A DNA stretch of 64,000 nucleotides from Holacanthus passer. Lineage: Eukaryota > Chordata > Actinopteri > Pomacanthidae. Shown here in pieces: positions 23,202-36,394 of this stretch (within the stretch, counting starts at the first letter, position 1; each line of letters starts with the position of its first letter). The stretch is from the NCBI GenBank assembly GCA_025331565.1, contig JAFREQ010000091.1:2156501-2220500 (forward strand). The letters run 5' to 3'. The translations under genes were made by a program, and so were the position numbers. Under the pieces are notes generated by a model. The model searched no databases and was not told where the DNA came from. It saw only the letters and a program-made list of their open reading frames with translations.

Positions 23202-24105
23202 TCACAGGCGATAAAGGTGGGGCTGCCAAAATGTCAAATCATGAATGCCTGTAATCCTGAAAACCTTGATTTCTTAAAAAAAAAACAATGAAAAAATCTG
23301 CAAGTAGCCTAAATATATTTCAACTTATTTAAAAAAAAATCGACTTATTTCAAGAATTTGTATCCAAGAAGGATTAAAGCAGGAGCTGCTGTGGACAGAG
23401 GAGTAATTGTAATTTGTGAATTGTTGCAGACAGAGGTTTGACAAAGTAATCTAAACACTAGGTCCATTTACTTGGGTTTTTCTGAGCTTTCAATTACATC
23501 TCATGCGCTTCGTCACCAAATGGAGTTGGCTCACTTTGGTGACAGATATTTGTCATATTCTTGGTCCTCTTCTGGTCCACACAGAAGATCCATTATTGAC
23601 TGTCTCCTATTCTGGCTGAGGCACAATGTGATTATTCTTATTCTTATTCTTATTATAAGCACTTGGAATCTGATCTGAGTTATATGTGTTACACTTTTAC
23701 ACAACATTGATCACATTTGAAACTACCAACAGAGGGAGTTTAAATCCTATCTGGGCCTCGACAGAATGTGAAGCAACTCATAATGTAATAACTGCACATA
23801 ATGCGCTAAGAGATGTAATAAAACCTCAATTTAATGTTTATGATGTAATAAAAAAATTGAAGACACAGTCATTATCCAATTAGTATCAGATGCGCAAAAA
23901 TCTAATATGAATGTAACTGCTGTGTATGTGTGTGTGTGTGTGTGCGCGCCTGTGAGCATCAGTAAAGCCAGCTAATGGCCATGTTTTGTTGACAGACAAA
24001 ACTGCTGCTCATTCTGGTGGAAAGGACAGTCAGATCTGCCTATCTGTCTTTGCCATCACTCCATCTCTCTAATCTCCCCGCGCTCATTCTGCCTCTCCCT
24101 CTTTC
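23202..24105. other. Noncoding DNA with microsatellites
   Basis: Holds a short (TTATTC)n near 23634-23655 and a (TG)n at 23927-23949 running into TGCGCGCC. Nothing else is assigned. Confidence 0.55.
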
Positions 24106-24625
24106 TTGACTCCAGCTGGAAAACATGACAACCTTTCGCCGAGCCAGGTGTCCTTACACTGGCTACCTGTTGCTTTCAGAATTTATTTTGAGTCATTATT
24201 GGCACAAAGCCCTGAGAGGCCTTGCCGTCAAATCTTTTATTGGCCTGCGTCCCTTCCTGCTGATGTGTCGCTCCGTGTTGTCCCAAGGTCCAGTTTGATA
24301 CACGAAGGTGATGGAGCCTCTGCAGTGGGAGCGCCGAGACTTTGCAATGACCTGTCTGAGCAGGTGAGGACTGCAAACTCTGTCTCTTCTTTAAAATTGC
24401 TTTTGAAAATCCACTGAAAATGCATTTCCGGTGATATACTGTATGATTTATTTTAGTTTTTAGTGTTTTCCTCTCTTTGTCAGTTGCATTGTGTTTAGTT
24501 TTTATACTTTTAGTTTGTTTTATTCTCTGTGTTTTAAATGTGTTCTATTTTTTAATTCTAGGGCACTTTATTATTATTGTTGTTGTTGTTGTCGTTGTTG
24601 TTATTGTTGTTATTATTAGTAATAG
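24106..24625 (+). mobile_element. L2-type LINE 3' end (ORF2 C-terminus plus 3' UTR)
   Basis: The plus-strand translation has the conserved L2 end: LSPSQVSLHWLPVAFRIYF at about 24135-24190, RVVPRSSLIHEGDGASAVGAP near 24275-24335, LCNDLSEQVRTANSVSSLK near 24340-24400 and LLLKIH before the stop. This corresponds to the LHWLPVxxRIDFK, VPRSRLxTxGDRAFxVxAPxLWN and FKSLLKTHLF series of fish L2 elements. About 60 residues between the first two pieces are deleted. An AT-rich 3' UTR follows, ending in a (TTATTGTTG)-type simple repeat near 24575-24625, as is usual at L2 ends. It is 5'-truncated and inactive. Confidence 0.8.
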
Positions 24626-25190
24626 TATTTCCCATCCCTCCATCTGATTCTACACATTTGTTTAGAGAGAAAGTTCAGGAAGTTAAATAGAGATCTTTGC
24701 TACAAATCTTCTGTTTTCTTCTGTTTTGTGTTTCCACCTTTCTCTCATCCTCCTCATCCCCCTTCTTTCCTCCCATCTTTATCCTACATTTATCCCCCTT
24801 TCTTTCTCTATTTTGATCTCCTCACTCTCTTTTTACCCATCTGTATCTCACCTGCTCCCATCTGTTAATTACTCAGGTTTTGACTCTTCAAATCTTTTCT
24901 CCAATTTCAAGACTTTTTCTTTTTTAGCATGAAAGTGTATCTGGTTATGATGGACACACTTTAACATGATGGGTTTTTTTTTCAGTGTTCCCATGTTCTC
25001 TCTCGCCCTCCCTCCCTTCATATGTTTTCTGTTTTTTCAGACTCTATAGAGCTATAGTCTGTCAGTGAAAGCAGCACCTGGACTGAATTCCCAGAGTAAT
25101 GATAGATAGACAACTTAATGGCTAAGTTTGGCAAAAGCAGACTGCAAAGTACTTTCACACAAACTTCCCCAGGCAAATAGCACGAGAGAG

Positions 25191-25192
<2 letters not shown>

Positions 25193-25226
<34 letters not shown>
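25193..25226. repeat. (GA)n microsatellite
   Basis: About 17 GA units. Confidence 0.97.
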
Positions 25227-25228
<2 letters not shown>

Positions 25229-28200
25229 CAGAAAAAGACAATATTTAACAACAGATTCACTCCCACATGTTTGTCTTCCGGTTTGTGGTATAATATTTCT
25301 ATTTCTAGTCTTTTCTGTATAGCTAACCCTAACAGGAGCTGTCAGCCTGTGGCTGCAGTAAACTATTGGGGGTCTTGAGCAGCAGTTGTTGTAAACAGTT
25401 TATTGTGCCTCTAAAGTGGCTGTCTCGACAGAATTTACTGTTAGACTCAACAGTAGACTCAAACCTGTGAGTGCGAGCCGTCATCAGAGGTAACATTTAG
25501 ATGGCTCGTTCAAACATTACTCACTTATACTCTAAACAATAATCAATACAAACAATACAGCTCTGCAATAAATCCTATTTTTAGTGATTGTTTTTTCACA
25601 TTGGATCAGGGGATATCGACCAATACCTAAAAAAAACACCAAATAACTGTCACAATTGAATTCATAACAGTCAAACATAAAAGGTACAGTAGATTTGTTA
25701 TGACTAATTGTCAGTGTTGTTAGTTTAGTTTAGAAGTCAAACACCTTTTTTGGTACTATTTATGCATCAGCATCTTTTCTCTCGATATCAAAGTCAATAT
25801 ATTTACCCTGTCTCCCCGACTACAAAGTGCATTGGAAGGACCCAACATACGTAGGGTAGTGTTCTGTTCAACCACTTTCACGTTCATTGTCACTGCATTT
25901 AAAATATACACAAAAAAACATTGTCTTCTGTGAGAGAGACATAGTTAAGGTGGGAAGACAATTAAAAGCACATACACCTACAACCACAGAGATAAAACGA
26001 TAATGCCTTCTGAATGTCACTGTGTGTCCCCCTGACATTTTTTTACTGCACCCACTGGCCAGAAAGGCTGGTGGAGCCCATCTCATCATGCTAGAATGCC
26101 TACCTAAACAGGAAAGATCACACTGACATCAGCCTCACTGTTGACTGCTCACCGTCTTTACACTTTGTCAGAGCCATATTAAATTACTGCTGCTGCAAAT
26201 GGAGCGTCCTAACACCGCTACACATTAAAAGCACTAAAGTGGAAAAGCAAGCTTTTATTGTGAAGCACACAGACTGTAATGTATTTGTCACCACAGTTAA
26301 CGCTGACCACAACCATTCTTTAAAAATACAGTAAGTTAAATGCATTCAAGGCAATTTAAGACTTGTGCTTCATCTTGTTACATATTAAATTGTTTCAAAA
26401 TCAAATGACATATTTTTATGTGTCCACATGGAGATACTACACTGTGCATGTATACAATGCACTGAAGTACTAGTACGTTTTTGTATTGTGTGCAGTGGTT
26501 GTCTCGCATTAAATTCCCTTCCAAGTAGTATGAATTGCTCTTTCTCACACTGTCAATGTGTGAGTGTGTGTGTACATGTGTGTGAGAGATTGTGTGTGTG
26601 TGTGTGTGCAGAAACTAAAGACTGTTTTCCAGCTCCTTACAGGACACAGACAAAATGGCCTCACACTCCACTGGGCTTCAGGTGTGCACTATTACACACA
26701 TTTTTCTCAATCTCTTTTTCTTTCTCTTTCCTTCCTTATATCTCAAACTCTTTCACTGTATACAGTTTGTCCTTTACACAGCATCTCCCTCCTTTCTTGT
26801 TTCATTTCTCTGTAAATTCATCTCCCTCTTCTCTGACTTTATTTGTCTTTCGCTTTCCTCTGACTCTCGGCTTGTCAGACAAAGGTCCACCATTACTCTC
26901 TCTTCCCTCCCTAAATATCCCCCATCCTACACTCCATCACCCAAGATGGCAAGAAGGATGGAGCCTGCACAGGGAGGGAAGGAGAGAGGGATGGAGAAGC
27001 TGAGGAGAGTGGAGGGGAAGATGAGACATTTCAATGCAAACTAAAGACATTAATCTGCAGAGAGCTTGCAGCTTTCTGCACGATCTATGCTGTTTACAGG
27101 AACATGCTTGAAAGCTGGCTGTAACTCACTTACTCACTCACGTACACACTCCACATATCATTTCCAGAGAGCTTGTTTTCCATCATACACTAACCGACAA
27201 ACATATGCCAGTACATCACCTCGGGGAGCTGGGGTAAACAGGATGATTGTGTTAGATTTTCCTTCCTCGCAGACGTGTCTCGTGACATGTTTCATGTTTC
27301 ATTCATTTTTATATGACATTTTGCCAGAGCAAAACTGATGTTGTTCAAGGCCTTACATCGGTTCAATTATTCCTCGCCTTGTATGATATAGATCATACTT
27401 GAAAGCGAGAAGAAGTTCTGTACAGGAGTTAAAGGAAAAGTGGAGACACTTAAAGGTTTGGCTGGAAACACAGATGTCAGCAGTTTCAAAGGAAAGTTAA
27501 CAGCACTACTGTTCTGTAAGTTTAATTTGCAATTTAGCTTCCACCTAAAGATGTAATGATCACAAAGGCTTGTGTTGCTGCGTTGATTGTTTCAACTAGA
27601 TGAAAATGTTTTTTTCTCTGTAGCACATCACTATGGCTTAATTGAGACACATTGGGCCTGTGCACGTGCAAACAATACAATTAACATAGTTTCAGTTGTA
27701 GGTAAATGGCAACCACTACATCTGACTGTTATAGCCAAATAGTAAAGTGCCTTTGTCTCAACAGTGGATCACATGACTTCTTCTGTGTAATCATGCAGGG
27801 GTCAGACACAGCTATCAACTTGCTGGCTAACATAAGGAAGCATGTAGAAACTAAAGACAGATTTTTAACTCAGGAGTTGATCTAAAAGGAGAGTGAATAT
27901 CGGACTTACATTGATCAGGAGCCCAGAAACACGACTTCAAATGAAATCTGATACTAACAACTTTGTCATATCAACTTAAAAGGTGATGATATGTCAGTGT
28001 TGTATTTACAGCTTGTTTCCCCCCAAGTTTGCAAGAAATCAGTTGTTGCAGTTTGAAGGTACTCCATGGATTTTCTTGTGAAAAAGCACAGTTATGGTTA
28101 TGTGTTGTTTAAAATATACTGTGTGTACGCCTGAGGCCTAACAAATGTGTCAAATATATTTCCTTCTTTGACACACATCTGCAAAGTTTTGGAATTTGAA

Positions 28201-29059
28201 CCCTGCCTTGTTTTACGCTTGCGAGCCAGCAGTGTTCTTCTTCCGTGCCTTTTGCTGACTCATTTCTCAGCTTAGGAACATTAATTGCACCTCATACAGC
28301 CAGATACTAACAAAACTGGGACACACTCCTCAAAACATGACTGCTCAGTGACATTAGTGGTCCAAAACCCCACAGGGATCTTTTAATGATTCTTAAAAAT
28401 GAGTATGTTTAGGGTCATGTGCTGTCATTTCTGATGACCAAATTTCTTACACCAAACCATGCAAATGTCTTCCATTTGCGTGTCCCACCTCAGCTCCAGC
28501 CAGGTTCTGCTTCATTGTGCATGTATGGATTTGGTTTTTTGGGGTTTTTTTCTCTTTTTGGCTCCACACAACTGACAAGATGGCATCAAGCACTAAATGC
28601 AATCTCCAGGCTACAAAATTCTATGCAGCTAATTGTTTTCTGAAGGACCCAATGAAGTACAATTTTGTTTGTTTCCAGATGAAATTCAAGTTTTTTTCAA
28701 CCTTTTATTTGTTTACAGTGGCAGCTGGCTCTACAGAAAAACCATTATAAAATCCCAAGTTATGTCCCGTGTCCCTTTAACGCCTCTGAGGCCTGAGGCA
28801 GCAGAGATACAGGGTCTTACTACATGTTTATACCAGCAGTGCTGAGACTTAACTGCTGGCCAGAGGATTTAAGGACCTTAAACACTGAATGGAGAGAGAG
28901 ACCACAGCTGAAGATGGTGCCATCTGCTTCATTCATCCCGTGCTTCTTGTATATGAGTCTCAGGCTGCTTAACTCTAACTCTTAACTGTTATCTCACTGG
29001 TCACCTTCAGTTCCATTACAAGGCGTATGCAATAATAACAAAAGATACTAAGAAAGTTT

Positions 29060-29340
29060 ATGGAGAAATATCCCGATACAAATCCTCATTTCAACCCCGT
29101 GCTGACAAATCAGAGAACAACAGGGAACGCACAACATTACTGTGCTAACAAAAACCATCGCAGGCTTCAGTTTGAACAGTTGAAACCAATGTGTACATTC
29201 CCAGTGTTGAAGAAAATGTCTCCCGACTCAAAGGGCTCTCCTTGCCAGACCAAAATGAGAACGTCTAAGTTTATTGGCCCCCGTTACGAGCAGACTTGAC
29301 ATAAAGCGAACTGCGAATAAAGGGGAAATTGTAACTCTTG
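29060..29340. promoter_or_regulatory. Candidate conserved noncoding element
   Basis: Nonrepetitive sequence with dense transcription-factor-like words near its end (TTTATTGGC, GACATAAAG, CGAATAAAGG). A 79-codon frame crosses it without codon bias that I can see. The suggestion of a conserved enhancer rests on texture only. Confidence 0.2.
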
Positions 29341-30336
29341 ATGGCTGGCTAAGTCTTGGTCAGCAAAAATGTTTTGCCTGAGGGAGAGCAGGGGTGAGGG
29401 TGAGGGAGGGCACGGAGAGAAATTCTGCTTAGAATGAAGTTTCTACTGATGCTGATCATTTCTTTCAAAGTTGTGAGGTTATTGTTCTTGTAGCCAGGAC
29501 AGAGAGCTAATAAGAGCTGGATGAAGGGATTGCGTGAATGTGTGGAAGGCTGAGAGTATTGGAAAGGTTGAATGTTAGTAACTCGGAAGGCGATGATTAT
29601 TTGATTATGCAAAAGTTTTTCTTTTTTCTTTACCCTGCTGTGAGCTTGAATTTGCACACACAGATTTTCAGGATTGTGCGCTGTTTGCACTGGTCTGCCT
29701 GAGCTTTCAAGTTTCTTTTTCATGCGTAAGTCTTTACTGCTCTTACACTGTATGTGGGGGTGATTGACTTTGACTTTGAAGAAGAGGACCTAAAGTAGTG
29801 CGATGGAACTTTTGGAAGCTCCAGAAGAGAAGTCCTCACCCTGACTCTCTCAGCCGTCTCAGGACTTCTCCCTCTTCTTCCTACCCACTTCAAAAAGCAC
29901 CACTCCTTTATGCCTAGGGTGAACAGGAACATGTGTTGGCACACTTGAATTCTCCTACCATCTACCTCAAGGTGACAAAAAAATGAATGCTCATCTCCCG
30001 GATTCGTCTGCTTCTGTCTGCTGCTGCTTTACCCTGCTCACCTCCACCAAGACAAATTTTTTCTCCTCCCTCTTTGATTCTTCTACCTTTCTGCAGTGCA
30101 GTTTAGTAGACTTTTGGCAATTTGCAGAATGGCATTCCCCATTTATCCTGCCTCCTTCAAGGCAGGCTCTTGATTCTTCCTCCCGAGATAGGATTGCAGC
30201 CTCTTCCTCCTCCTTTCCTGGATGTTCACCTTCCAGGTCTCTGGACATTCCTTCTTCCTCAACGTGCTTCACTAACTGATGATTTCTTCTTATTCTTCTG
30301 ATTAAAAGACAAACAGACATTCTGTACATTGTGTCT

Positions 30337-30339
<3 letters not shown>

Positions 30340-30377
<38 letters not shown>

Positions 30378-30436
30378 CCTCCTTCTGTACATATGTCTGC
30401 CTGTGTGTGTATGAGAGAGAGAGAGAGAGAGAGAGA
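30340..30436. repeat. Compound (TG)n and (GA)n microsatellite
   Basis: (TG)n at 30340-30372, a 40-bp spacer, then (GA)n at 30413-30436. Confidence 0.95.
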
Positions 30437-30443
30437 AGAGAGT

Positions 30444-30444
<1 letters not shown>

Positions 30445-30486
<42 letters not shown>
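30445..30486. repeat. (ATT)n microsatellite, left arm
   Basis: Fourteen ATT units ending at the start of the dispersed repeat. Confidence 0.97.
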
Positions 30487-30617
30487 CCATTATCCATCCA
30501 TCCATTATCTGTACACCGCTTAATCCTCTGCAGGGTCGCGGGGGCTGGAGCCTATCCCAGCCGACTTAGGGTGAGGGCAGGGGACACCCTGGACAGGTCG
30601 CCAGTCCATCGCAGGGC

Positions 30618-30618
<1 letters not shown>
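30487..30618 (+). repeat. Dispersed fish repeat ('CCATCCAT...GCAGGGTCGCGGGG' type)
   Basis: Contains CCATCCATCCATTATC, CTCTGCAGGGTCGCGGGG, CTGGAGCCTATCCCAGC, GACACCCTGGACAGGTCGCC and AGTCCATCGCAGGGC. This is one of the most abundant dispersed repeats in percomorph fish, usually regarded as the end of a retroelement. The copy is nearly full by memory of the consensus and much better preserved than the other repeats here. It lies exactly between two (ATT)n arrays. Confidence 0.85.
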
Positions 30619-30660
<42 letters not shown>

Positions 30661-30684
30661 GTTGTTGTTGTTGTTGTTGTTGTT
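30619..30684. repeat. (ATT)n-(GTT)n microsatellite, right arm
   Basis: About 14 ATT units, then about 8 GTT units. The shift from ATT to GTT is a simple compound repeat. Confidence 0.97.
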
Positions 30685-33059
30685 ATTATTTTATACATTT
30701 CAGATTCAGATTCAGGACAACAGCAGAAACAGGAAAAATCAACATGGTCGCTTTCAAAGTAAAACTTGAAAGATAAAGAGGAAACTCATTTGTTACAATA
30801 GCCTGTAACTTCAGTTCTACAGCAACTTGTCAATATTAGTGATTAATTTGCAGGGAAAATTAGGTGACTCGAGCTCATTTGTGCCTGCAAATTTGAAAAC
30901 AAATTTATACCTGACACCCACCAGTCTGTCTACTGTCTGGCTAATCTTGCTCGTGCTACTTAACACATTAAGCCTGTGTGATGTTACATGAGGTTAGGAA
31001 AGGGCAACCATTCGTTGGTCACTGCCTTTAATGGAGTGAGCTGTTAGAAGTGAAATACACACTGCTCATTCCACACAGGCTTCTTTCTTATTATCTTATC
31101 TTTGAGTCAGCTCAGCCCTTTTAATTACTGGTTAATATTACATGAGCTTGTGAAGATGTAGAGCTTTCTCCTTTTCACTCAGTTCCTCTGGATTTCTCAT
31201 TGCTTCCCACTATCATTAATTCTCTCCTTTCCAATTGGATTTCTGGAATGCTTGGTTGGAAAAATCATTATGAAAAACAATATAGCCGCATGCATTTAGG
31301 AGGAAATACTACGAAAGCAGAAAACTTACAAAGTATTTTTCTTTTGGGGCCTCATCTGCAAAATGGAGGAATCATTTGCACTCTGAATCAGACTTTGATC
31401 TCTTCCTTTCGCTTAGGTCATGCTTTTCTGGTTTTCCCACTTTTATTTGTTTCTGTGGAAACTGGAAACTGCAAACCACACTGTGTCCCGTCCCTGAGAG
31501 TTTCGGATCACTCCCAGTGAGTCATGATCAGCAGGAAATCTTACCTCTAGTTAGTGGTGAAACGTATCTGCTACTGAGCTGGCAGTTATAAATCTGATGC
31601 ATTTTGTTCTGAAGGGAAAGACTCTTTGGTTACATATTTCATTTCAGTCAAACAAAATGGAAGAGAAATATGTTTACTTGAGTTTGCAGGCCCAATGTTG
31701 TCATAAGTCTTGCCAACATGACAGACTAAGTGAACTCACTTACTCTCATTACATATTATATACAGTTGTCTCTGACCTTTATGTTAGCTCAGATATGATA
31801 CATATCAGAAAACATCTTTTCAAGCCATGGTAGAAAAACAGCACACATGAACTCAAACAAAAGAAATCTGACTTTCCTTTTGGTTGAAAAATGTACCATT
31901 AGATTTTCATTAATGTCACTAATCAATTCTTAAAGTGCAGCTTGTTGTCTATCTTAACAACTAGTTAATTGCTTTTAACAAATGAGCCCCTTATTAGATG
32001 GATAGAATGAACTTTATCATTATCCAACAGTATTTTAACAAACCTTTGCTGCTTCCTGTCGGCACTTCAAATCAAGGATATAATAAATAACTTGTTTATC
32101 AAAGTAAGTAATCTGCAATCAGTTATTCCTCACCTTCCAAAGTATTCCTTGTCATAATTTACTATCTCCAGTTGTTGGACCTGGTAAAGGGCAAGTTCTT
32201 TTCATTTCCAACCTCACACCCGACTCCCTCCACGTGACGTACAGCGCAACGTGTTAGCAAGTGCTGAGGGCAAGTAAAGGAGGGCATGTCAAACTGTTAC
32301 TTAAATGCTCTCCAGCAGAACTCTGAAGTCCTCGGGGGCAGGATTGAAACCAGTACTTTTAAGAAGATCATTTTCCTTCTATCTCATCCTGCACCCCCTG
32401 AGCCTCATCCACGCAATTTACACATATTGGAACAAAATCATATGGTTTAGGGTAGAACTTTTTAAAATTCTGATTCCTGCTTCTTATGTGATGTTTCCCT
32501 ATGAAATGATTTCTGTCTTCTGAACCTTAAGACAGCTATGGGCTCAGTCCACTCTGTTAGTGTATCTTATAATCTCTTATCTTATAATGTATCTTTGGCA
32601 TTATAAGCCATTAGCTGAACATATGTGGCTGTAGTTATTTTGCTCTTTTGGAAAGCATTAGTCATGAGTTCCTTTTACACCACAATGCTGTAATGGTAAA
32701 ACAGACTGACATCTCCATACAGGATCCACAACACAATGACAATGGCGAGACGACAGCTATGACACAGAGAAGAGGGAAGGGGGCACAGTGCTCTTATTTA
32801 GTTGGGGTGTACACATCTCACATGTCAGCACCTGTTCAACTGATTCTCAATAGATCATTAGATGAGTAAATAATCAGGCAGATGCCTAGACAGGATAGAT
32901 GCTTATGTTAGTGGAAACATACAGGATGGGCAGACATACTGTGAGCACTGATTATACAGGGAAGAAGTTTCTGTGTTCTCCTCGGTCTATAAAGAATCTT
33001 CTACTACCTCAGAGCTGACTTTTTTCTAGTCTAGGTCCCTGAGGATGGAGGTGGCCTTT
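30685..33059. other. Noncoding DNA, nothing assigned
   Basis: AT-rich sequence. A 106-codon frame at 31200-31520 and a 73-codon frame at 32648-32869 have no recognised domain or splice bounds. Confidence 0.55.
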
Positions 33060-33490
33060 TCCATGCTCAACAGATGGAGAGAATCTTCCAGCCACCTCCC
33101 ACCTCCTCACCCTCTACTTCATTAAGATCACGTTTTGCCACGAGGCAGGCAAGGGCAATCACTCTTTGTTGCTTATCGCTTTGAGGCAGGCATGTACAGG
33201 GCCAACACCAGAGATCCATGATGAGGATCAGGATATGTGCCACCTCTCTCCACATGGAATCAACAGCAGGACATCACTGTAACATATGGATGAGCGTTCC
33301 CACCTCTCCACGTAGGTGCATCTTTCAAGTTTTGCATGGGTAAAATATGCCCTATGCATTAACTTCATCTGTATTCCTCTGTATCAGACACTTTTGCTCA
33401 TGGTGATTGAGTCCCTCCACAAACTTTCCCGTTCTGATGATGTCAGGTTAATTCCCAGATCTTGCTGCCATTGCAGTTGCAGCTGGCAGA
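33060..33490 (-). mobile_element. Decayed Tx1/L1-like LINE ORF2 C-terminal fragment
   Basis: Minus-strand reading gives QDLGINLTSSERESLW near 33465-33415, then MKLMHRAYFTHAKLERC near 33365-33315. After a frameshift come SMWREVAHILIL near 33255-33220 and DKQQRVIALACLVAKRDL near 33180-33125. This is the order of the ORF2 C-terminus in fish L1/Tx1 elements: WExDLG, KxxHRxYLTPxKL, a WExCPxVxxFWxxV segment and a SKxxRxLLxxAxxxAKKLI segment. The zinc-knuckle cysteines between the second and third pieces are largely lost. It is broken by stops and frameshifts. Confidence 0.6.
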
Positions 33491-36394
33491 GTAAAGGCAC
33501 AGGTGCCTGCAGAGATTTGAGACTGTTCCTCCCCCACAGGCAATGACCTCCAGTTTATCAATTCCCCTGTGGCCACAGATGGTACAGCCACAGTTGATAT
33601 TCTGTCTAATGTGGCTTTAAACTGTGCATAGATTAGGAAGTAATTGTTACTGAGTCAAAATTTTGCTTTGTGTGCAGCTAAAATGAACATTGAACTGTCT
33701 CTCAGCACCACTACACACACTGATAATGACAGCTCTCTCTAAAGGACTTTCTAAAGAAAGGCCTTAAAGGAATCGTTCAAGCTTTTGGGAAATGTGTGCA
33801 GCTACTGAGGATTATTAAATAACAAAAACACAACTTTACACACGTTAATTAGTGAGCACTGTTTCCAGCCTCAACATTATTGTGAGGAAATGAAGTTGCT
33901 GCCTGTTTTGATGCATGCTGAGAAAATGTACAGGTTGATGGAGCAACATCAGCCAACTACACGGGGCAAGTAAAAGCACAACACTTCCAAGGCAAATGAT
34001 CATGTGCCATAAATGTGAGCTTGTATGCTGTTCTCTCTTTTTAACTAAAACACAGTTTAAGTGGAGCTCATTTCAGACTCATTCATCTCAGGTACAGTCT
34101 CTTGGTACACAACCTTGTTCAGAAACAAGCACTTATATTATCAGATTTTAAGGTGAACAGCTTTGAAATTGAATTTGAACTAGACTGCCAGTGTGAAAGT
34201 GCACTGAAGTAAGATATTAAAAAACTATTGAAAAGCAATAAAATGAGCAGAAGACAGTTTATCTGAGATGATTTGCAGATAAGTGCCACTCTGTGGTTTC
34301 ATAAAAAGATTTGTGTATCCACACAAACAAAATTGGTGAAATCTCCAACCAGACTGACAGACTGTAACACATATTAGACCTACTGAAAAAAAAGTGCCGT
34401 TAGCAGGTATATAAACTATCAAAGGGAAGTGATGCAAATGTATACATACTTCAAAACTATTTGTCCTTGGCTTGAAATGTCTCCTGTTTGTGAACTTCAT
34501 GGCTTCCAAACCTTTACCTACAGATAATACCAGACACAAGGGAGCACCCATGCACACACATGCAAATACACACCAAAAAACCTTTTTCCTCTCCCCCGCT
34601 GATTTCATTACGCTGTCAGCTCAGCAATCATCATGTCCGCAGCTTCATCACCAAAATTTCCAGCTGTCAACCTGACTTTTTACAAACATTTATAGAAGCA
34701 GACGGTGTTGTACGGTTTTGTCAAGCGTCCACATGAGGATGAGACGCTCACATCACACGCATTCGTTCAAAATGTTTACACAATCACATATTAAAAGACT
34801 ATAACACACACACACCAAAAATAAACTAATTATTGCAAACAAAGATTATTTCCAGACGTGCACATGATCACACACATACACACTCTGAGAGCGAGTTCAT
34901 TATGTGTGTCTATAATTAGCAGTGGGTTGAAGAGGAAGCCGTCTTGCTTCTGTCTGTCACATTATCAGATGACTGAGCACCTGACAGTCACTATGATTTA
35001 TCAGCTGGATATTACATTTCCATAATCCCACTGTGACTTTCTCTCTTTGTTGCGCTCCCTCACCTCCTCATTGGATTCTCTCCTACTTGTCATTCTCTCT
35101 TCCTCTATACACCTCTTCCTCTCGCTGTATTGCATTATGATCGTAGAGGGGGAGCCTCTGTTGCCTCAGCACCTCACCGCTGGGAGGTCAGAGGTCAGTC
35201 TGCCGCCGGTGGGTTGCTGAAGGGCACATTAACAGGGCAGATGCTTGCTAACACAGGAGTTATTGTGGTGTGTGATACATGTCTAATGTCGAATTCAGTT
35301 TCATTAGCATGTTGTCTCAGGCAGTTTCCTGTTTTCTTACATCCATCCATTTCATTTATATCTGTCCTGTTTGGTTCAGTTCAAACAGACTCTAGCTTGT
35401 TTGCACAGTTTGGTTGGTGTGAAAGCTGTCAGTTAAACAGTGGTGTGAGCCATACCTGGCAGTATTCCTGTTTTATACTCATGTATATATAGGTGGATAT
35501 TCAACCATAGACGTTAAAGACAACAACAGCTTTGTATGTCAAAGCATTATTAAAACATACACGCTACAGTCGTAAAAGCCTATTCTGCAAACTAGCAGTA
35601 TATAAAGCATTTGTCAGCTCTGCAATTAAGTTTCATTTGCTGCACACAACAGTTATATCTCTATTGAAGGTAGATTGTTTTATTATTTCAAAAGTTATAA
35701 ATGTATCATAATAAAAAAAGTTACCACCATCACCATAATCAAATAGGTTTTTAATTAAATGAAAGAGAAGCTACATGGTGAGCTTTGCAGGCTGCCTGTC
35801 TTATGAGCTCAATTAACGCACTATGTCTGTGTGTGTATTTGTGTGCGTGTGGGTGCATGCGTGTGCGCGTGTATTAACAACATCTTTGTGCATCCATATC
35901 TGCCTCTTAATGACAGTGTGGTGTCACTTTAATGCTAGAGTCAGATTAATGAAGTATGAACCTTGGAAGAGGCTAAATAAACACATGCTGTTTACAATTA
36001 TCTATGGTAAGTCACACAGCACAGCGCTGCCACAGAGTGCTTTATTAGGCAGTACAGGACTTCAGTGAGGGATTCACAACTATCTCTCTATGACTGTCAA
36101 TTAAACAAAGAAGCAAGTGAGAAAAAACAAACTGTTTTTTCAGCTTCATTATAAATATATATGTAGCTATTATACTGAGTCTTACAAATGTGTCTTCCTT
36201 AAGATTCAAAAAAGGAAAAAGAATTTCACACACAGAAAACTCGAACATTGATTGGTTAGGGTTTTTCTCCTCGATGTGTCAGAAGACAAGGTAAACAGCT
36301 TTTTATTGAACCTGGCCTGTGTTTAGTTTTAAATAATGCAAACAGATTATCCAGGGATGAAACGCTGTGGTGATCCTGGTTGAATCCCCAGCTG
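33491..36394. other. Noncoding DNA, nothing assigned
   Basis: AT-rich sequence with short CA runs. Frames at 34225-34608 (127 codons, minus) and 35130-35492 (120 codons, plus) show no family and no exon signals. A small CpG-bearing patch at 35135-35225 may be a repeat fragment. Confidence 0.55.

Larger units (their letters stand above)
24626..30339. other. Long noncoding stretch with low-complexity tracts
   Basis: Pyrimidine-rich tracts lie at about 24715-24860 and 26700-26935, (GA)n at 25193-25226 and (TG)n near 26591-26608. A 191-codon plus-strand frame (26428-27003) is built from the TG and CT runs. An E/K-rich minus-strand frame at 29991-30329 (112 codons) and a CNE-like patch at 29060-29340 are noted separately. 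No exon is supported. Confidence 0.5.

Noticed and set aside
26428..27003. 191-codon plus-strand open frame
   Set aside because: Built from (TG)n and CT-rich tracts (runs of C, V, S and F), and a second frame is open over the same DNA. No domain.
30302..30762. Several open frames with long C/V, N, Y or I runs
   Set aside because: Direct translations of TG, GA, ATT and GTT microsatellites.
34225..34608. 127-codon minus-strand open frame
   Set aside because: Ordinary AT-rich composition, no family resemblance and no splice context.
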